The notes beneath the pieces are model-generated. The model searched no databases, was not told the DNA's origin, and saw nothing but the letters and a program-made list of their open reading frames with translations. Source: Cupriavidus malaysiensis (GTDB lineage: Bacteria > Pseudomonadota > Gammaproteobacteria > Burkholderiales > Burkholderiaceae). From it: a stretch of DNA of 64,000 nucleotides. The DNA lies in contig NZ_CP017754.1 of NCBI RefSeq assembly GCF_001854325.1, positions 3,410,001-3,474,000 of the forward strand, given 5' to 3'. How positions within the stretch are numbered: the first letter of the stretch is position 1; each line of letters begins with the position of its first letter. Position numbers and translations under genes: made by a program. Of this stretch, positions 37,634-48,365 are shown one piece after another.

Positions 37634-38231
37634 GAATGGTTCACCTGCAGTGTATCTCTTGGTTTCGTCGTCACGACAAACGTTGTATTTTACCTACGAT
37701 TCGGTGGCGCACACGTCTTGGCTATGCATAGAGAGCCACCAGCGGCGGCACAGCCGTCATCGACGGCCCGCGCGGACCGCCCTCCGGATCGCCCGCAGCG
37801 CGGGCCCCGGCGTATTGCCGCGGTGAAGGATCAGCCACCGTGGCATGGACACCCCGCCTGGACGCAGCGCCAGCAGCAGCGCCGCGCCGCCGAGATCCCA
37901 GTTGGAAGCAATGCCCGCGACGGCGTCCCGTCCGTCCGGAAGGACCAGCATGACGGCAGGAGATCCTGCCGTGCCGGCCAGGCCGGCACAGCGGCAGGCG
38001 CCGGCGTACCGCACCTGCCACCAGCCGTAGAACCACACGACCGGTACGGCGGCCAGCAACGCGCCAAGCGCGACCTGCCGCGGCCGGTCGCCGGAGGCCA
38101 CGGCGGCGAGACAGGCAGCGGCAAGCAGGAACAGCGCGACCAGTTCGGCCGCAAGCGCGGCGCAGAACGCACCGCGTGGCCAGCTTGCACCGCCTCCGCG
38201 CAAGACGGAGGCGGGCCGGCGGGTGCCGGCT

Positions 38232-39464
<1,233 letters not shown>

Positions 39465-39509
39465 TATGATTTCCTACGGGTGCGTGAAGCAGAATGCGGA
39501 ACGGCGGCA

Positions 39510-39647
39510 CGCCGATGCGGGCCGGCCGGTTCGGCGGGCCCGCATCGGCGCGCTCCGCTCACGGCGATTCTGCCTCTTCGGACAGACGAAAGCCACAGAA
39601 AACAGCAAGGCAGGGCCGCACGGCCCGCCCGTCCGCCTTCTGTGGCT
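39510..39647 (-). promoter_or_regulatory. Structured spacer between acpP and fabF
   Basis: Two strong hairpins: a 14-bp perfect arm pair (39510-39523 with 39537-39550) and a 10-bp pair (39591-39600 with 39638-39647) that encloses a smaller GGGCCG/CGGCCC hairpin. There is no long T-run. They could hold back transcription or stop exonucleases so that acpP mRNA stays more abundant than fabF. Confidence 0.5.
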
Positions 39648-39669
39648 CGGGAATTCAGAAAAGGCAGGC

Positions 39670-39909
39670 TCAGGCCTTGACGTGCGCGGTGGCGTAGTCG
39701 ATCGCCTGCTGCACGGTGGTGATCTTTTCGGCTTCCTCATCGGGAATTTCCATGCCGAATTCATCTTCCAACGCCATCACGAGTTCAACCGTGTCGAGCG
39801 AGTCGGCGCCCAGGTCGTTCACGAACGACGATTCGTTCTTGATGTCCGCCTCGGCCACGCCAAGCTGTTCTGCCACGATTTTCTTGACGCGTTGTTCGAT
39901 ATTGTCCAT
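39670..39909 (-). CDS. acpP: Acyl carrier protein
   Basis: A 79-residue acidic four-helix protein; Ser37 in [11 protein letters not shown] takes the phosphopantetheine arm from AcpS (also coded in this window). It lies between fabG and fabF, 170 bases after fabG. Confidence 0.97.
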
Positions 39910-40079
39910 GTAGCCCTCCAGGGAAGTTCGACAAAAAGTGGGCGCATTTTAGCAGGTTTGGAACGTAAAAATCCCGCCTGCCGACCGTTGCATGATCCGC
40001 GCCCGATTGATTGGAAAAACAGCCGCTTCACACGGCATCAAGCAGCTTCTCCGTCGAAACCGCTTGCCGTGCGCCGCAG

Positions 40080-40829
40080 TCAGTTCATGTACATCCCGCC
40101 GTTGACGTGCAACGTCGTACCCGTGATGTAGGCTGCTTGCGGGCCGGCCAGGAAGGTCACCGCATGGGCGATGTCCTCTGGCAGGCCGAGGCGGCCCAGC
40201 GGAATCTGGGTTTTCAGTGCCGCATGCTGCTCTTCCGACAAGACCTTGGTCATATCGGTATCGATGAAGCCCGGTGCCACGCAATTGACCGTGACATTGC
40301 GGCTGCCGATCTCGCGGGCCAGCGCGCGGCTCATGCCTTCCACGCCTGCCTTGGCGGCCGCGTAGTTCATCTGGCCGGGGTTGCCGGCAGAGGCCACCAC
40401 CGAGGTGATATTGATGATGCGGCCGCCGCGCGCCTTCATCATCGGGCGCAGCACGGCGCGCGACAGGCGGAACACCGCCGACAGGTTGGTGTCGATCACC
40501 GCGCTCCAGTCATCGTCCTTCATGCGCATGGCGAGCTGGTCCTGCGTGATGCCGGCATTGTTGACCAGCACGTTCAGGCCGCCGCGTGCCTTGATCACTT
40601 CGTCGATGAGGGCCTCGCAGCGTGCCGCGTCCTTGACGTCCAGCACCGCGCCCGCGCCCTTCAGGCCTTCGGCCTCGAGATACGCGCCGATCGCGGCCGC
40701 ACCGCCTTCGGTGGTGGCGGTGCCGACCACCGTGGCACCTTGGCGCGCCAGTTCCAGCGCGATGGCGCGGCCGATGCCGCGCGAGGCGCCGGTGACCAGC
40801 GCGACCTGATTGTCCAGAAGTTTCGTCAT
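40080..40829 (-). CDS. fabG: 3-oxoacyl-[ACP] reductase
   Basis: A 249-residue NADPH short-chain dehydrogenase doing the first reduction in fatty acid elongation. TGASRGIGRAIA binds the cofactor; the Ser-Tyr-Lys set is in NITSVVAS and NYAAAKAG. It follows fabD by 24 bases. Confidence 0.96.
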   Translation of the reverse strand: MTKLLDNQVALVTGASRGIGRAIALELARQGATVVGTATTEGGAAAIGAYLEAEGLKGAGAVLDVKDAARCEALIDEVIKARGGLNVLVNNAGITQDQLAMRMKDDDWSAVIDTNLSAVFRLSRAVLRPMMKARGGRIINITSVVASAGNPGQMNYAAAKAGVEGMSRALAREIGSRNVTVNCVAPGFIDTDMTKVLSEEQHAALKTQIPLGRLGLPEDIAHAVTFLAGPQAAYITGTTLHVNGGMYMN

Positions 40830-40853
40830 GGTCTGGTATCCCGTGTTCTGTTC

Positions 40854-41783
40854 TTACTTCAGCAGCGCCAGCGTGTCCTGCAGCGAGGCCGGATCGAAGA
40901 TCGCGCCACCGACCAGGTTGCCGTCGATGCGCTTGGTCATGCCGGCCAGCACCTTGCCGGGACCGCATTCGATCACATGGGTCACGCCTTCGGCGGCCAT
41001 CTTCTGCACGCACTCGACCCAGCGTACCGGGGCGGCGGCCTGGCGCACCAGCGCGTCCTTGATGGACTCCGGATCGCTGACGATGGCGACGTCGACGTTG
41101 TTCACCAGCGGAATGGCCGGCGTCGCGAATGCCAGCCCGGCCATACGCTCGCGCAGGCGATCGGAAGCCGGTTTCAGCAGCGAGGAGTGGAACGGCGCGG
41201 ACACCGGCAGCGGCAGCGCGCGCTTGGCGCCCTTGGCCTTGGCAATTTCGCAGGCCTTTTCGACCGCAGCCTTCTGCCCGGCGATCACGACCTGGGACGG
41301 CGCGTTGAAATTGACGGCCTCGACCACGCCGGCCGGCGCCGCCTCGGCACAGGCCGCGCGCACGTCGTCGTCCGACAGGCCGAGGATGGCAGCCATGCCG
41401 CCCTCGCCCACCGGCACCGCTTCCTGCATGGCCTGGGCGCGGAAACGCACCAGCGGCACGGCATCCGCGAACGGGATCACGCCCGCCGCCACCAGCGCCG
41501 AGTATTCGCCCAGGCTGTGACCTGCCACCAGGGCGGGAGCCGGGCCGCCGGCGTCGAGCCAGGCGCGGTAGACGGCCACCGCGGCAGTCAGCATGACCGG
41601 CTGCGTGTTGGTGGTGAGGTTCAGCTCCTCGGCAGGACCCTCGGCGATCAGGCGGCCGATATCCTGACCCAAGGCACTGGAAGCTTCTTCCAGCGTCGCG
41701 CGCACGACGGGGTGGTCAGCAAAAGCATTGAGCATGCCCACCGATTGCGAGCCCTGGCCGGGGAATACAAAAGCGAAAGTCAT
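40854..41783 (-). CDS. fabD: Malonyl-CoA:ACP transacylase
   Basis: A 309-residue acyltransferase loading malonyl groups onto ACP. FVFPGQGSQSVGM, the GHSLGEYSAL nucleophile elbow and the His in PVSAPFHSSLL are the family marks. Length is usual. Confidence 0.96.
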   Translation of the reverse strand: MTFAFVFPGQGSQSVGMLNAFADHPVVRATLEEASSALGQDIGRLIAEGPAEELNLTTNTQPVMLTAAVAVYRAWLDAGGPAPALVAGHSLGEYSALVAAGVIPFADAVPLVRFRAQAMQEAVPVGEGGMAAILGLSDDDVRAACAEAAPAGVVEAVNFNAPSQVVIAGQKAAVEKACEIAKAKGAKRALPLPVSAPFHSSLLKPASDRLRERMAGLAFATPAIPLVNNVDVAIVSDPESIKDALVRQAAAPVRWVECVQKMAAEGVTHVIECGPGKVLAGMTKRIDGNLVGGAIFDPASLQDTLALLK

Positions 41784-41852
41784 CGGATTGGAATCGTTGT
41801 GGAATCGTTGAGACCGCGGCGCGGCCGCGGGGACCGCGCGCGCATCGGGGCC

Positions 41853-42833
41853 TTACATGCGCAGCAGCGCCGCACCCCAGGTGAAGCCGCCGCCCACGCC
41901 CTCCATCAGCACGTTCTGACCCGGCCGGATGCGGCCGTCCCGCACCGCCTCGTCGAGCGCGAGCGGAATGGAAGCCGCCGAGGTGTTGCCGTGCTCGTGC
42001 ACGGTCGCCACCATACGCTCGGCCGGCAGGCCGAGCTTCCTCGCCGTGCCTTGCATGATGCGGATATTGGCCTGGTGCGGAATCAGCCAGTCGACCTGGT
42101 CCGCCGACATCTCGGCGGCCGCCAGCGCTTCGCGCGCCACCTTGTCCAGCACGGTGACCGCCAGCTTGAAGACGGCCTGGCCGTCCATATGCAGGAAGGG
42201 GCTGCCGACGATATTGCCGCCGCTGATGTTGCCCGGCACGCACAGGATATCGACATGGCTGCCATCGGCATGCATGGCGGAGGACAGGATGCCCGGCTCA
42301 TCCGACGCGCTCAGCAGCACCGCACCAGCGCCGTCGCCGAACAGCACGCAGGTGGTACGGTCGTTGAAATCGAGGATGCGCGAAAACACTTCGGCGCCGA
42401 TCACCAGCACGTTCTTGTGCGAGCCGCTGCGGATGAACTTGTCCGCCGTGGACAGCGCATACACGAAGCCCGAACAGACGGCCTGCAGGTCGAAGGCAGC
42501 ACACTGGTTGGTGATGCCCAGCTTCTGCTGCACCAGGCTCGCGGTGCTGGGAAAGATGAAGTCCGGCGTGGACGTCGCGACGATGATCAGGTCGATGGCC
42601 TGGCGATCGATGCCGGCGGCCTCGATGGCCCGCTCGGCCGCCTTGACGGCCAGGTCGCTGCTGCCGACGTCCGGCTCGGCCCAATGGCGCGCGGCGATAC
42701 CGCTGCGCGAGAAGATCCACTCATCGCTGGTCTCGATGCCCTTCGCCGCCAGTTGCTCCGCCAACTCCTGGTTGGTGACGCGCCGCGGGGGCAGGTAGCT
42801 CCCCGTACCGATGATTTTTGCGTAGCTGGTCAT
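41853..42833 (-). CDS. fabH: 3-oxoacyl-[ACP] synthase III
   Basis: A 326-residue condensing enzyme that starts fatty acid synthesis from acetyl-CoA. Cys (about 120) in [12 protein letters not shown], His in [11 protein letters not shown] and Asn in [12 protein letters not shown] form the triad. The [15 protein letters not shown] start is typical. Confidence 0.96.
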   Translation of the reverse strand: MTSYAKIIGTGSYLPPRRVTNQELAEQLAAKGIETSDEWIFSRSGIAARHWAEPDVGSSDLAVKAAERAIEAAGIDRQAIDLIIVATSTPDFIFPSTASLVQQKLGITNQCAAFDLQAVCSGFVYALSTADKFIRSGSHKNVLVIGAEVFSRILDFNDRTTCVLFGDGAGAVLLSASDEPGILSSAMHADGSHVDILCVPGNISGGNIVGSPFLHMDGQAVFKLAVTVLDKVAREALAAAEMSADQVDWLIPHQANIRIMQGTARKLGLPAERMVATVHEHGNTSAASIPLALDEAVRDGRIRPGQNVLMEGVGGGFTWGAALLRM

Positions 42834-42887
42834 GTCGTATCGGATCGTGTTGCCCGGGACATCTGCTCCGGGCCCGCTGGGCGGGCC

Positions 42888-43970
42888 TCAGGCAGCGCGG
42901 GCGCTGGGATGCGGGTTCGGCGCCGTGCCCGGCTGCGAAGTGCCCGCTGCGGCGCCACCGGCGCCGACCTTGTTAGCGAAGGCCTGGCTGATGCGCGCGA
43001 TGACACCATTCTTGGCGGCATCATACCCGCGTTTGATAGCCCACTCAAAGGAGTGCGCATCGGCCGAGCCGTGACTCTTGATCACCAGGCCGCGCAGCCC
43101 CAGCAGCGAGGCGCCGTTGTAGCGCGCCGGGTCCAGCCGCTTGGCCAGCCGCGACAGTACCGGCATGGCCACACCCGCCAGCAGCTTGGTGAACCAGGAG
43201 CGCGTGAATTCTTCCTTGATCATACTGCCGATCATCTTCGCCAGGCCTTCGGTGCTCTTGAGCGCCACATTGCCGACAAAGCCGTCGCAGACCACGATGT
43301 CGGTGGTGCCCTTGAAGATGTCGTTGCCTTCCACGTTGCCGTAGAAGTTCAGCTCGGAGGCGCGCAGCAATTCGCCGGCGCGCTTGACCACTTCATTGCC
43401 CTTGATGACTTCCTCACCGATGTTCAGCAAGCCGACGGTGGGATGGGGCTTGTGGTCGACCACCGCGACCATCGCCTCGGCCATGCGGGCAAACTGCAGC
43501 AGATGCTCGGGCTCGCAATCCGCGTTGGCACCGAGATCGAGCACGGTGGTCCCCCAGCCCTGCTCGTTGGGAATGGTGGTAGCGATGGCAGGCCGCTCGA
43601 TGCCTTCCAACGTCTTCAGCACATAGCGCGACACCGCCATCAGGGCACCGGTGTTGCCGGCCGAGATACAAGCGTCGGCCAGGCCTTCCTTGACCTGCGT
43701 CACCGCCACGCGCATCGAGGAATCCTTCTTCTTGCGCAAGGCGACCTCCACGGGATCGTCCATGGTGACGACCTCGGTGGCAGCGACGATGCGCACGCGC
43801 GGATGCTCGAGCGCATGCAATTTCTTGAGCTGCGGCTCGATGGCTTCCGGCTGGCCGACCAGGACCACCTCGGCATCCTCGTGCGTAGAGAGAAAACTGA
43901 TCGCTGCCGGCACCGTCACGGAGACCCCGTGATCGCCGCCCATGCAATCGATGGCAACTTTGATCGTCAT
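42888..43970 (-). CDS. plsX: Phosphate acyltransferase PlsX
   Basis: A 360-residue enzyme making acyl-phosphate from acyl-ACP for phospholipid synthesis. [13 protein letters not shown] at the start and [19 protein letters not shown] near the end are diagnostic. The last 25 residues are an Ala/Gly/Pro tail. It lies 54 bases before fabH. Confidence 0.95.
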   Translation of the reverse strand: MTIKVAIDCMGGDHGVSVTVPAAISFLSTHEDAEVVLVGQPEAIEPQLKKLHALEHPRVRIVAATEVVTMDDPVEVALRKKKDSSMRVAVTQVKEGLADACISAGNTGALMAVSRYVLKTLEGIERPAIATTIPNEQGWGTTVLDLGANADCEPEHLLQFARMAEAMVAVVDHKPHPTVGLLNIGEEVIKGNEVVKRAGELLRASELNFYGNVEGNDIFKGTTDIVVCDGFVGNVALKSTEGLAKMIGSMIKEEFTRSWFTKLLAGVAMPVLSRLAKRLDPARYNGASLLGLRGLVIKSHGSADAHSFEWAIKRGYDAAKNGVIARISQAFANKVGAGGAAAGTSQPGTAPNPHPSARAA

Positions 43971-44103
43971 TGTTTCCTGGAGCAGACGCGCGATTGCGCT
44001 GACTCTGACCCGGCCTCCCGCCCGATCTTGCCCGGACGGCCCGGCGGAGCGGCCTGGCTGGCCGCCGTTCCGGCAACTGGCAGGTCGAATCCCTTCCGAG
44101 CGC

Positions 44104-44134
44104 GCAACAAAAAAGCGGCAACGAGCTTGCCGCT
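44104..44134 (-). terminator. Terminator between rpmF and plsX
   Basis: Stem AAAGCGGCAA/TTGCCGCTTT with a 5-base loop; on the minus strand TTTTTTG follows. The yceD-rpmF transcript can stop here, so plsX-fab genes probably have their own promoter or depend on read-through. Confidence 0.8.
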
Positions 44135-44192
44135 TTCTTGTATCTTGCCTAGAACGTGTGCGCGAGACGCGAAGTCACGCCGAACGGACGTG

Positions 44193-44372
44193 TCAGTCGT
44201 TCTTGGTCTTGATGACCTTGCGGCCACGGTAGTAGCCGTTCGGGCTCACGTGGTGGCGCAGGTGGGTTTCGCCGGTGGTCGGCTCGACAGCCAGGGGAGC
44301 CGCCGACAGGTGATCGTGCGAGCGGTGCATGCCGCGCTTGGACGGCGACTTCTTGTTCTGTTGAACAGCCAT
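44193..44372 (-). CDS. rpmF: 50S ribosomal protein L32
   Basis: A 59-residue ribosomal protein: [20 protein letters not shown] at the start, basic, ending [14 protein letters not shown]. The Cys-type zinc pairs of some L32 forms are absent, so it is the zinc-free form. A strong AAGGAG site lies 7 bases before the ATG. It stands between yceD and plsX, as in E. coli. Confidence 0.96.
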   Translation of the reverse strand: MAVQQNKKSPSKRGMHRSHDHLSAAPLAVEPTTGETHLRHHVSPNGYYRGRKVIKTKND

Positions 44373-44497
44373 GATGACTCCTTCGAGAATTTTGCAATAT
44401 TAACACACAGCATCTGGCGCTAGGCGTAGCCGGGCCCGACCGGATGCGTATCCAGGGCCTGTCGACCGCCCCCTGTCCGCACGCGCTGCGTGAGGCT

Positions 44498-45094
44498 TCA
44501 GTGCTTGGTCTTCAGGTTGGCCAGCGCCGCAAAAGGCGAAGGCCGCTTTTCTTCTTCCGGCGTCGCCTCGACTTCCGGCTCCACCTGTCCGTCCGCGCCG
44601 GTCACGAGACTCTCATGCACCGATTCGCAGACAGCATGCTTGGGCGCTACCGGCAGGGCCAGCAGCACTTCATCTTCGATCAAGGTCAGCAGCGAAAAAC
44701 GCTTGGACCCCGCGATGACGTCGACCTCATCGTCGTCCATCGGCGCCGCGTCCGCTTCCTCTTCCGTCGCTACGACCTCGAAGCGCGTCGCCGTCGACAC
44801 CGGCTCCGCGTAGGCCTCCAGGCAGCGCTGGCAGTTCAGCCAGACGCTCCCCTCGACGGACAGGTCGAGGAACAGTCGCCGCACCGGCGCCCGGCCGGGC
44901 TCGCCGGCCTCCTCGCGCGCCATGCCGTGCACCTGGAAGCGGAATCGCTCGTCCGGCGCCGAGGCTGGCGCTTGCGCCGCCGTCTCGGCTAAGATGCGCG
45001 GCAACTCGCGCAGCGCCACTTCGCCGTCAGCAGTGTCGCCCGACCGGCAAAAGGCAAAGAGATCAAACTCGCGCAGGTCGATCGACTGGGTCAT
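44498..45094 (-). CDS. yceD: YceD/DUF177 protein, 23S rRNA accumulation factor
   Basis: A 198-residue protein of the DUF177 family; relatives are needed for normal 23S rRNA levels. VWLNCQRCLEAYAEPV holds the conserved CxxC, and IEDEVLLALPVAPKH is the second family mark. The ATG at 45094 (MTQSIDLREFDLFAF) is chosen; an upstream extension to 45247 is basic and unlike the family. It is followed by rpmF, as is usual. Confidence 0.9.
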   Translation of the reverse strand: MTQSIDLREFDLFAFCRSGDTADGEVALRELPRILAETAAQAPASAPDERFRFQVHGMAREEAGEPGRAPVRRLFLDLSVEGSVWLNCQRCLEAYAEPVSTATRFEVVATEEEADAAPMDDDEVDVIAGSKRFSLLTLIEDEVLLALPVAPKHAVCESVHESLVTGADGQVEPEVEATPEEEKRPSPFAALANLKTKH

Positions 45095-45348
45095 GATGGC
45101 TGTCCGACACCGCTCTGCGACGCGGGCCGCGCGCAAGAGGACAAGCACGTCGCCGGCCGCGATCCCCGCCCGGCGCCGCAACTGCCGACGCACGGGGAGA
45201 GCCACCGGACCGTCACTTTCCGCCACGGCCACCGCGCGGACCCGCAAGGATTGCGAGCCATAAGCGGCTAAACGCGAGATTATACGTCGAGTTTCCGCCC
45301 GGAGTCAAAACCGGCACCCACATCTTTCCTCTTTCCGCTCAACGACTT

Positions 45349-45948
45349 ATGCCTTCCAGCACGCGCCCCACCCTGATCCTGGGCTCCAGCTCCCGCTACC
45401 GCCGCGAGCTGCTCGAACGCCTGCGCATTCCTTTCGAGGTCGCCACGCCCGATATCGACGAAACCCCGCTGGCCGGCGAAGCACCGGAAGCGACGGCACT
45501 GCGCCTGTCGCTGGCCAAGGCCCAGGCCATCTCCGCGCGCCATCCGGGCGCACTGGTGATCGGCTCGGACCAGGTGGCAACGCTCGATGGCGCACAGATC
45601 GGCAAACCCGGCACCCACGAGAACGCCCTGGCCCAATTGAAGATGATGCGCGGCCGCACCATCACTTTCCACTCGGCCCTGTGCCTGCTGGACGGCCGCA
45701 CCGGCCAGCATCAGCTCGCCGACGTGCAGACCCTGGCCACCTTCCGCGCACTGGAAGACGCCGAGCTGGAGGCCTACCTGCTGCTCGAGCACCCCTACGA
45801 CGTCGCCGGCAGCGCCAAGTCGGAGGGCCTGGGCATCGCCCTGCTGTCGCAGGTGGAATCCGACGACCCGACGGCCCTGGTCGGGCTGCCGCTGATCGCG
45901 CTCACCGGCATGCTGCGGGCGGCCGGCTATCCCTTCTTCCAGGCGTGA
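45349..45948 (+). CDS. Maf-family nucleotide pyrophosphatase (YceF type)
   Basis: A 199-residue Maf protein, a house-cleaning pyrophosphatase; YceF relatives prefer m7GTP. LILGSSSRYRRELLERL, IGSDQVATLDG and YDVAGSAKSEGLG are the family boxes. It is divergent from yceD, matching the E. coli yceF-yceD neighbourhood. The next gene begins 8 bases after its stop. Confidence 0.9.
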   Translation: MPSSTRPTLILGSSSRYRRELLERLRIPFEVATPDIDETPLAGEAPEATALRLSLAKAQAISARHPGALVIGSDQVATLDGAQIGKPGTHENALAQLKMMRGRTITFHSALCLLDGRTGQHQLADVQTLATFRALEDAELEAYLLLEHPYDVAGSAKSEGLGIALLSQVESDDPTALVGLPLIALTGMLRAAGYPFFQA

Positions 45949-45955
45949 GGGCGGC

Positions 45956-46714
45956 ATGAGCAACCAACCCGACTCAAGCCACGCCGGCGGCACCCTGTTC
46001 CTGATCCCCAACACCCTGGGCAAGCGCGACGAGGCGGACCCGCTGCCGGACGTGATCCCGGCCGGCGTGCAGCAGATCGCCGCGCGGCTCGACTACCTGG
46101 TCGCAGAGAACGCCAAGACCGCACGCGCCTTCCTGAAGAAACTGGGCGAGACCGCGCCGCTGGCACGGCCGATCCAGCAGATCGAGATCCGCGAACTGAA
46201 CGTCAACACGCGCGCCGAGGCCCTGGCCGACCTGCTCGAACCGATCCGGGCCGGACGCGATGGCGGCCTGCTGTCCGAGGCCGGCGTACCCGCCGTGGCC
46301 GACCCCGGTGCCGACCTGGTGCGGCTGGCCCATGCGGCAGGCGTGCGCGTGCGCCCGCTGGTCGGACCCAGCTCGATCCTGCTGGCGGTGATGGGCTCGG
46401 GACTGAATGGCCAGAGCTTTGCCTTCAACGGCTACCTGCCGGTCGATCCGGGCGAGCGCGCGCAGAAACTGCGGGAGCTGGAGCAGCATTCCCGCAAGAC
46501 GCGCCAGACCCAGGTCTGGATCGAGACACCCTACCGTAATGGCGCCCTGCTGGAAGCCATGCGCCAGCATTGTGCCGGCACCACACTGCTGTCGATCGCA
46601 GTCGACCTGACCCAACCCGGGGAGACCATCGTCACGCTGCCGCTGTCGGCCTGGCGGCCCGAGCGCCTGGAACTGCACAAGCGGCCGGCGATCTTCTCGC
46701 TGCTGGCAGCCTGA
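45956..46714 (+). CDS. RsmI-like tetrapyrrole-methylase-family SAM methyltransferase
   Basis: A 252-residue member of the COG0313/tetrapyrrole methylase family. The typical GTLFLIPNTLGKRDEAD start, LLSEAGVPAVADPGADLVRLA and VRPLVGPSSILLAVMGSG are seen. It differs from true RsmI (about 285 residues, GNLEDI start), so it is a paralogue with an unknown target, perhaps RNA. It is likely cotranscribed with maf. Confidence 0.82.
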   Translation: MSNQPDSSHAGGTLFLIPNTLGKRDEADPLPDVIPAGVQQIAARLDYLVAENAKTARAFLKKLGETAPLARPIQQIEIRELNVNTRAEALADLLEPIRAGRDGGLLSEAGVPAVADPGADLVRLAHAAGVRVRPLVGPSSILLAVMGSGLNGQSFAFNGYLPVDPGERAQKLRELEQHSRKTRQTQVWIETPYRNGALLEAMRQHCAGTTLLSIAVDLTQPGETIVTLPLSAWRPERLELHKRPAIFSLLAA

Positions 46715-46773
46715 TCCCCCCAGCGGCCAGTGGTGAGGCGCGGCGGCGGCCGCGCCTCACCGCGCCTTCCTCG

Positions 46774-47922
46774 TCACTGCACCGACTGCAGGCGGCTACC
46801 CAGCATCAGCGTCTTGATGGCGGCACTACCAGCCGCGGCGCCGAAACGCTTGGCAACGCGCTCGGCCAGGTTCTCCTTGACCGTGTAGTCGACGATGTCC
46901 TCCGCCTTGAACAGCTCGCGGGCCACGTAGTCGGCGTTGCCGAGCCCGTCCGCGAGCCCCAGCTCGATGCTGCGCTGGCCGGTCCAGAACAGGCCCGAGA
47001 ACAGGTCCGGATCCTCCTTGAGGCGATCGCCGCGCCCTGCCTTCACGACATCGATGAACTGCTGGTGGATCTGCTTGAGCATGGCCTGCGCATATTCCTT
47101 CTGCCGCGGCACTTCCGGCGAGAACGGGTCGAGCATGCCCTTGTTGGCGCCCGAGGTATACAGACGGCGCTCGACCCCCAGCTTATCCATCAGCCCGGTG
47201 AAGCCGAAACCGTCCATCAACACGCCGATCGAGCCCACGATGCTGGCCTTGTCGACATAGATCCTGTCGGCCGCGGCAGCCACGTAATACCCACCTGAAG
47301 CGCAGATCTCCTCGACCACCACGTAGAGCGGCTTGGACGGATAGAGCTTGCGCAGGCGGCGGATCTCGTCATTGATGATGCCGGCCTGTACCGGCGACCC
47401 GCCCGGGGAATTGATCTTGAGGATGACCCCGGCCGCATTGGTGTCGGCGAAGGCGGCCTGCAACGCCGTGTTGATCGATTCCGCGCTGGCCGTCGTGCCG
47501 GCGGCAATCTCGCCGTCCAGCGAAACCATGGCCGTATGCCGGCCGCTGGTGCTGATGCCGCCATCGCCCTTGAAATCGAACACCAGCAGGAATAGCGCCA
47601 CCAGCAGGGCCAGGCCCGCGAAGCGGAAGAAGATGCGCCAGCGGCGCGCCGCCCGCTGCTCGCGCAGCGATGCCATCAGCACCTTCTCCAGCACATCGCG
47701 CTCCCAGCCACCCCCGACCGGGCCGCCGGCCCCTGCCAGTCTGGCGGCGCGCTCCTCCGACTCGCGGCGCGCAGCCGCATCGCCCTGGCGCAACTCGTCC
47801 TCGAGCGGATAGTCGGCGTGGCGGGCCGTCTCCAGGCGCGCCTGGTCCGGCGCCACGCCTCCCTCCGCGCCGGGCTTGCCGGCGCCATCGTCGTCAAACG
47901 GAGGCTTCTGCTGTTCAGTCAT
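46774..47922 (-). CDS. sppA: Signal peptide peptidase SppA-like, S49 protease
   Basis: A 382-residue single-span inner-membrane protease (helix FRFAGLALLVALFLLVFDF at about residues 95-115) with a periplasmic S49 domain. Ser in EEICASGGYYVAAAADRIYV and Lys in TSGANKGMLDPFS form the Ser-Lys pair; NSPGGSP is the oxyanion region. It is the short, 36K type. The N-terminal 90 residues are charged and cytoplasmic. Downstream of the Rieske gene on the same strand. Confidence 0.88.
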   Translation of the reverse strand: MTEQQKPPFDDDGAGKPGAEGGVAPDQARLETARHADYPLEDELRQGDAAARRESEERAARLAGAGGPVGGGWERDVLEKVLMASLREQRAARRWRIFFRFAGLALLVALFLLVFDFKGDGGISTSGRHTAMVSLDGEIAAGTTASAESINTALQAAFADTNAAGVILKINSPGGSPVQAGIINDEIRRLRKLYPSKPLYVVVEEICASGGYYVAAAADRIYVDKASIVGSIGVLMDGFGFTGLMDKLGVERRLYTSGANKGMLDPFSPEVPRQKEYAQAMLKQIHQQFIDVVKAGRGDRLKEDPDLFSGLFWTGQRSIELGLADGLGNADYVARELFKAEDIVDYTVKENLAERVAKRFGAAAGSAAIKTLMLGSRLQSVQ

Positions 47923-47981
47923 GCAATGGCTCTATGAGATGGCTAGGGATAGGGGTGGCAGCGCAGGCCGGCACGCATTGT

Positions 47982-48365
47982 CTAGCTGCCCGCGGCGAGG
48001 GCCGGTGCGGCATAGGGAAACTCCGGCAGCCAGTACACGCCGCCATCACGCTCCTCGATCCGCAGTTTGACGAGCGCGGCGCCACGGCAGGGGCCGCCCA
48101 CGCACAGCCCGGTGTCGGGCGCATAGATGGCGCCGTGTGTCGCGCACATCAAGTATAGGCCCGACGACTCGAAGAACCGGCCTTCCTGCCAGTCCAGCTC
48201 CATCGGCACATGCGCGCACTGGTTGAGATAGCCGTGGGCCGCGCCGTCGAAGCGCACCACGAAGGCGCTGATCTCCCGCCCACGCAGCTCGACCGTGAAA
48301 CGCACGCCATCCCCGCCCTCCGCCAGCGCCGCCGTGTCGCACAGGCGTCGCGCCGCCTCAACCAT
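47982..48365 (-). CDS. Rieske [2Fe-2S] domain protein
   Basis: A 127-residue single Rieske domain: CAHVPMELDWQE and LMCATHGAIYAPDTG give the C-x-H and C-x2-H iron-sulfur ligands. There is no oxygenase or membrane domain, so it is a free ferredoxin-like electron carrier or a partner of an enzyme outside the window. Its ATG overlaps the HAD gene stop by 8 bases. Confidence 0.85.
   Translation of the reverse strand: MVEAARRLCDTAALAEGGDGVRFTVELRGREISAFVVRFDGAAHGYLNQCAHVPMELDWQEGRFFESSGLYLMCATHGAIYAPDTGLCVGGPCRGAALVKLRIEERDGGVYWLPEFPYAAPALAAGS

Noticed and set aside
40011..44423. A 1470-codon plus-strand open frame across the fab cluster
   Set aside because: It is the antisense shadow of fabG, fabD, fabH and plsX. 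It is His/Arg/Gln-rich without any domain, as expected from third-position GC bias on the opposite strand.
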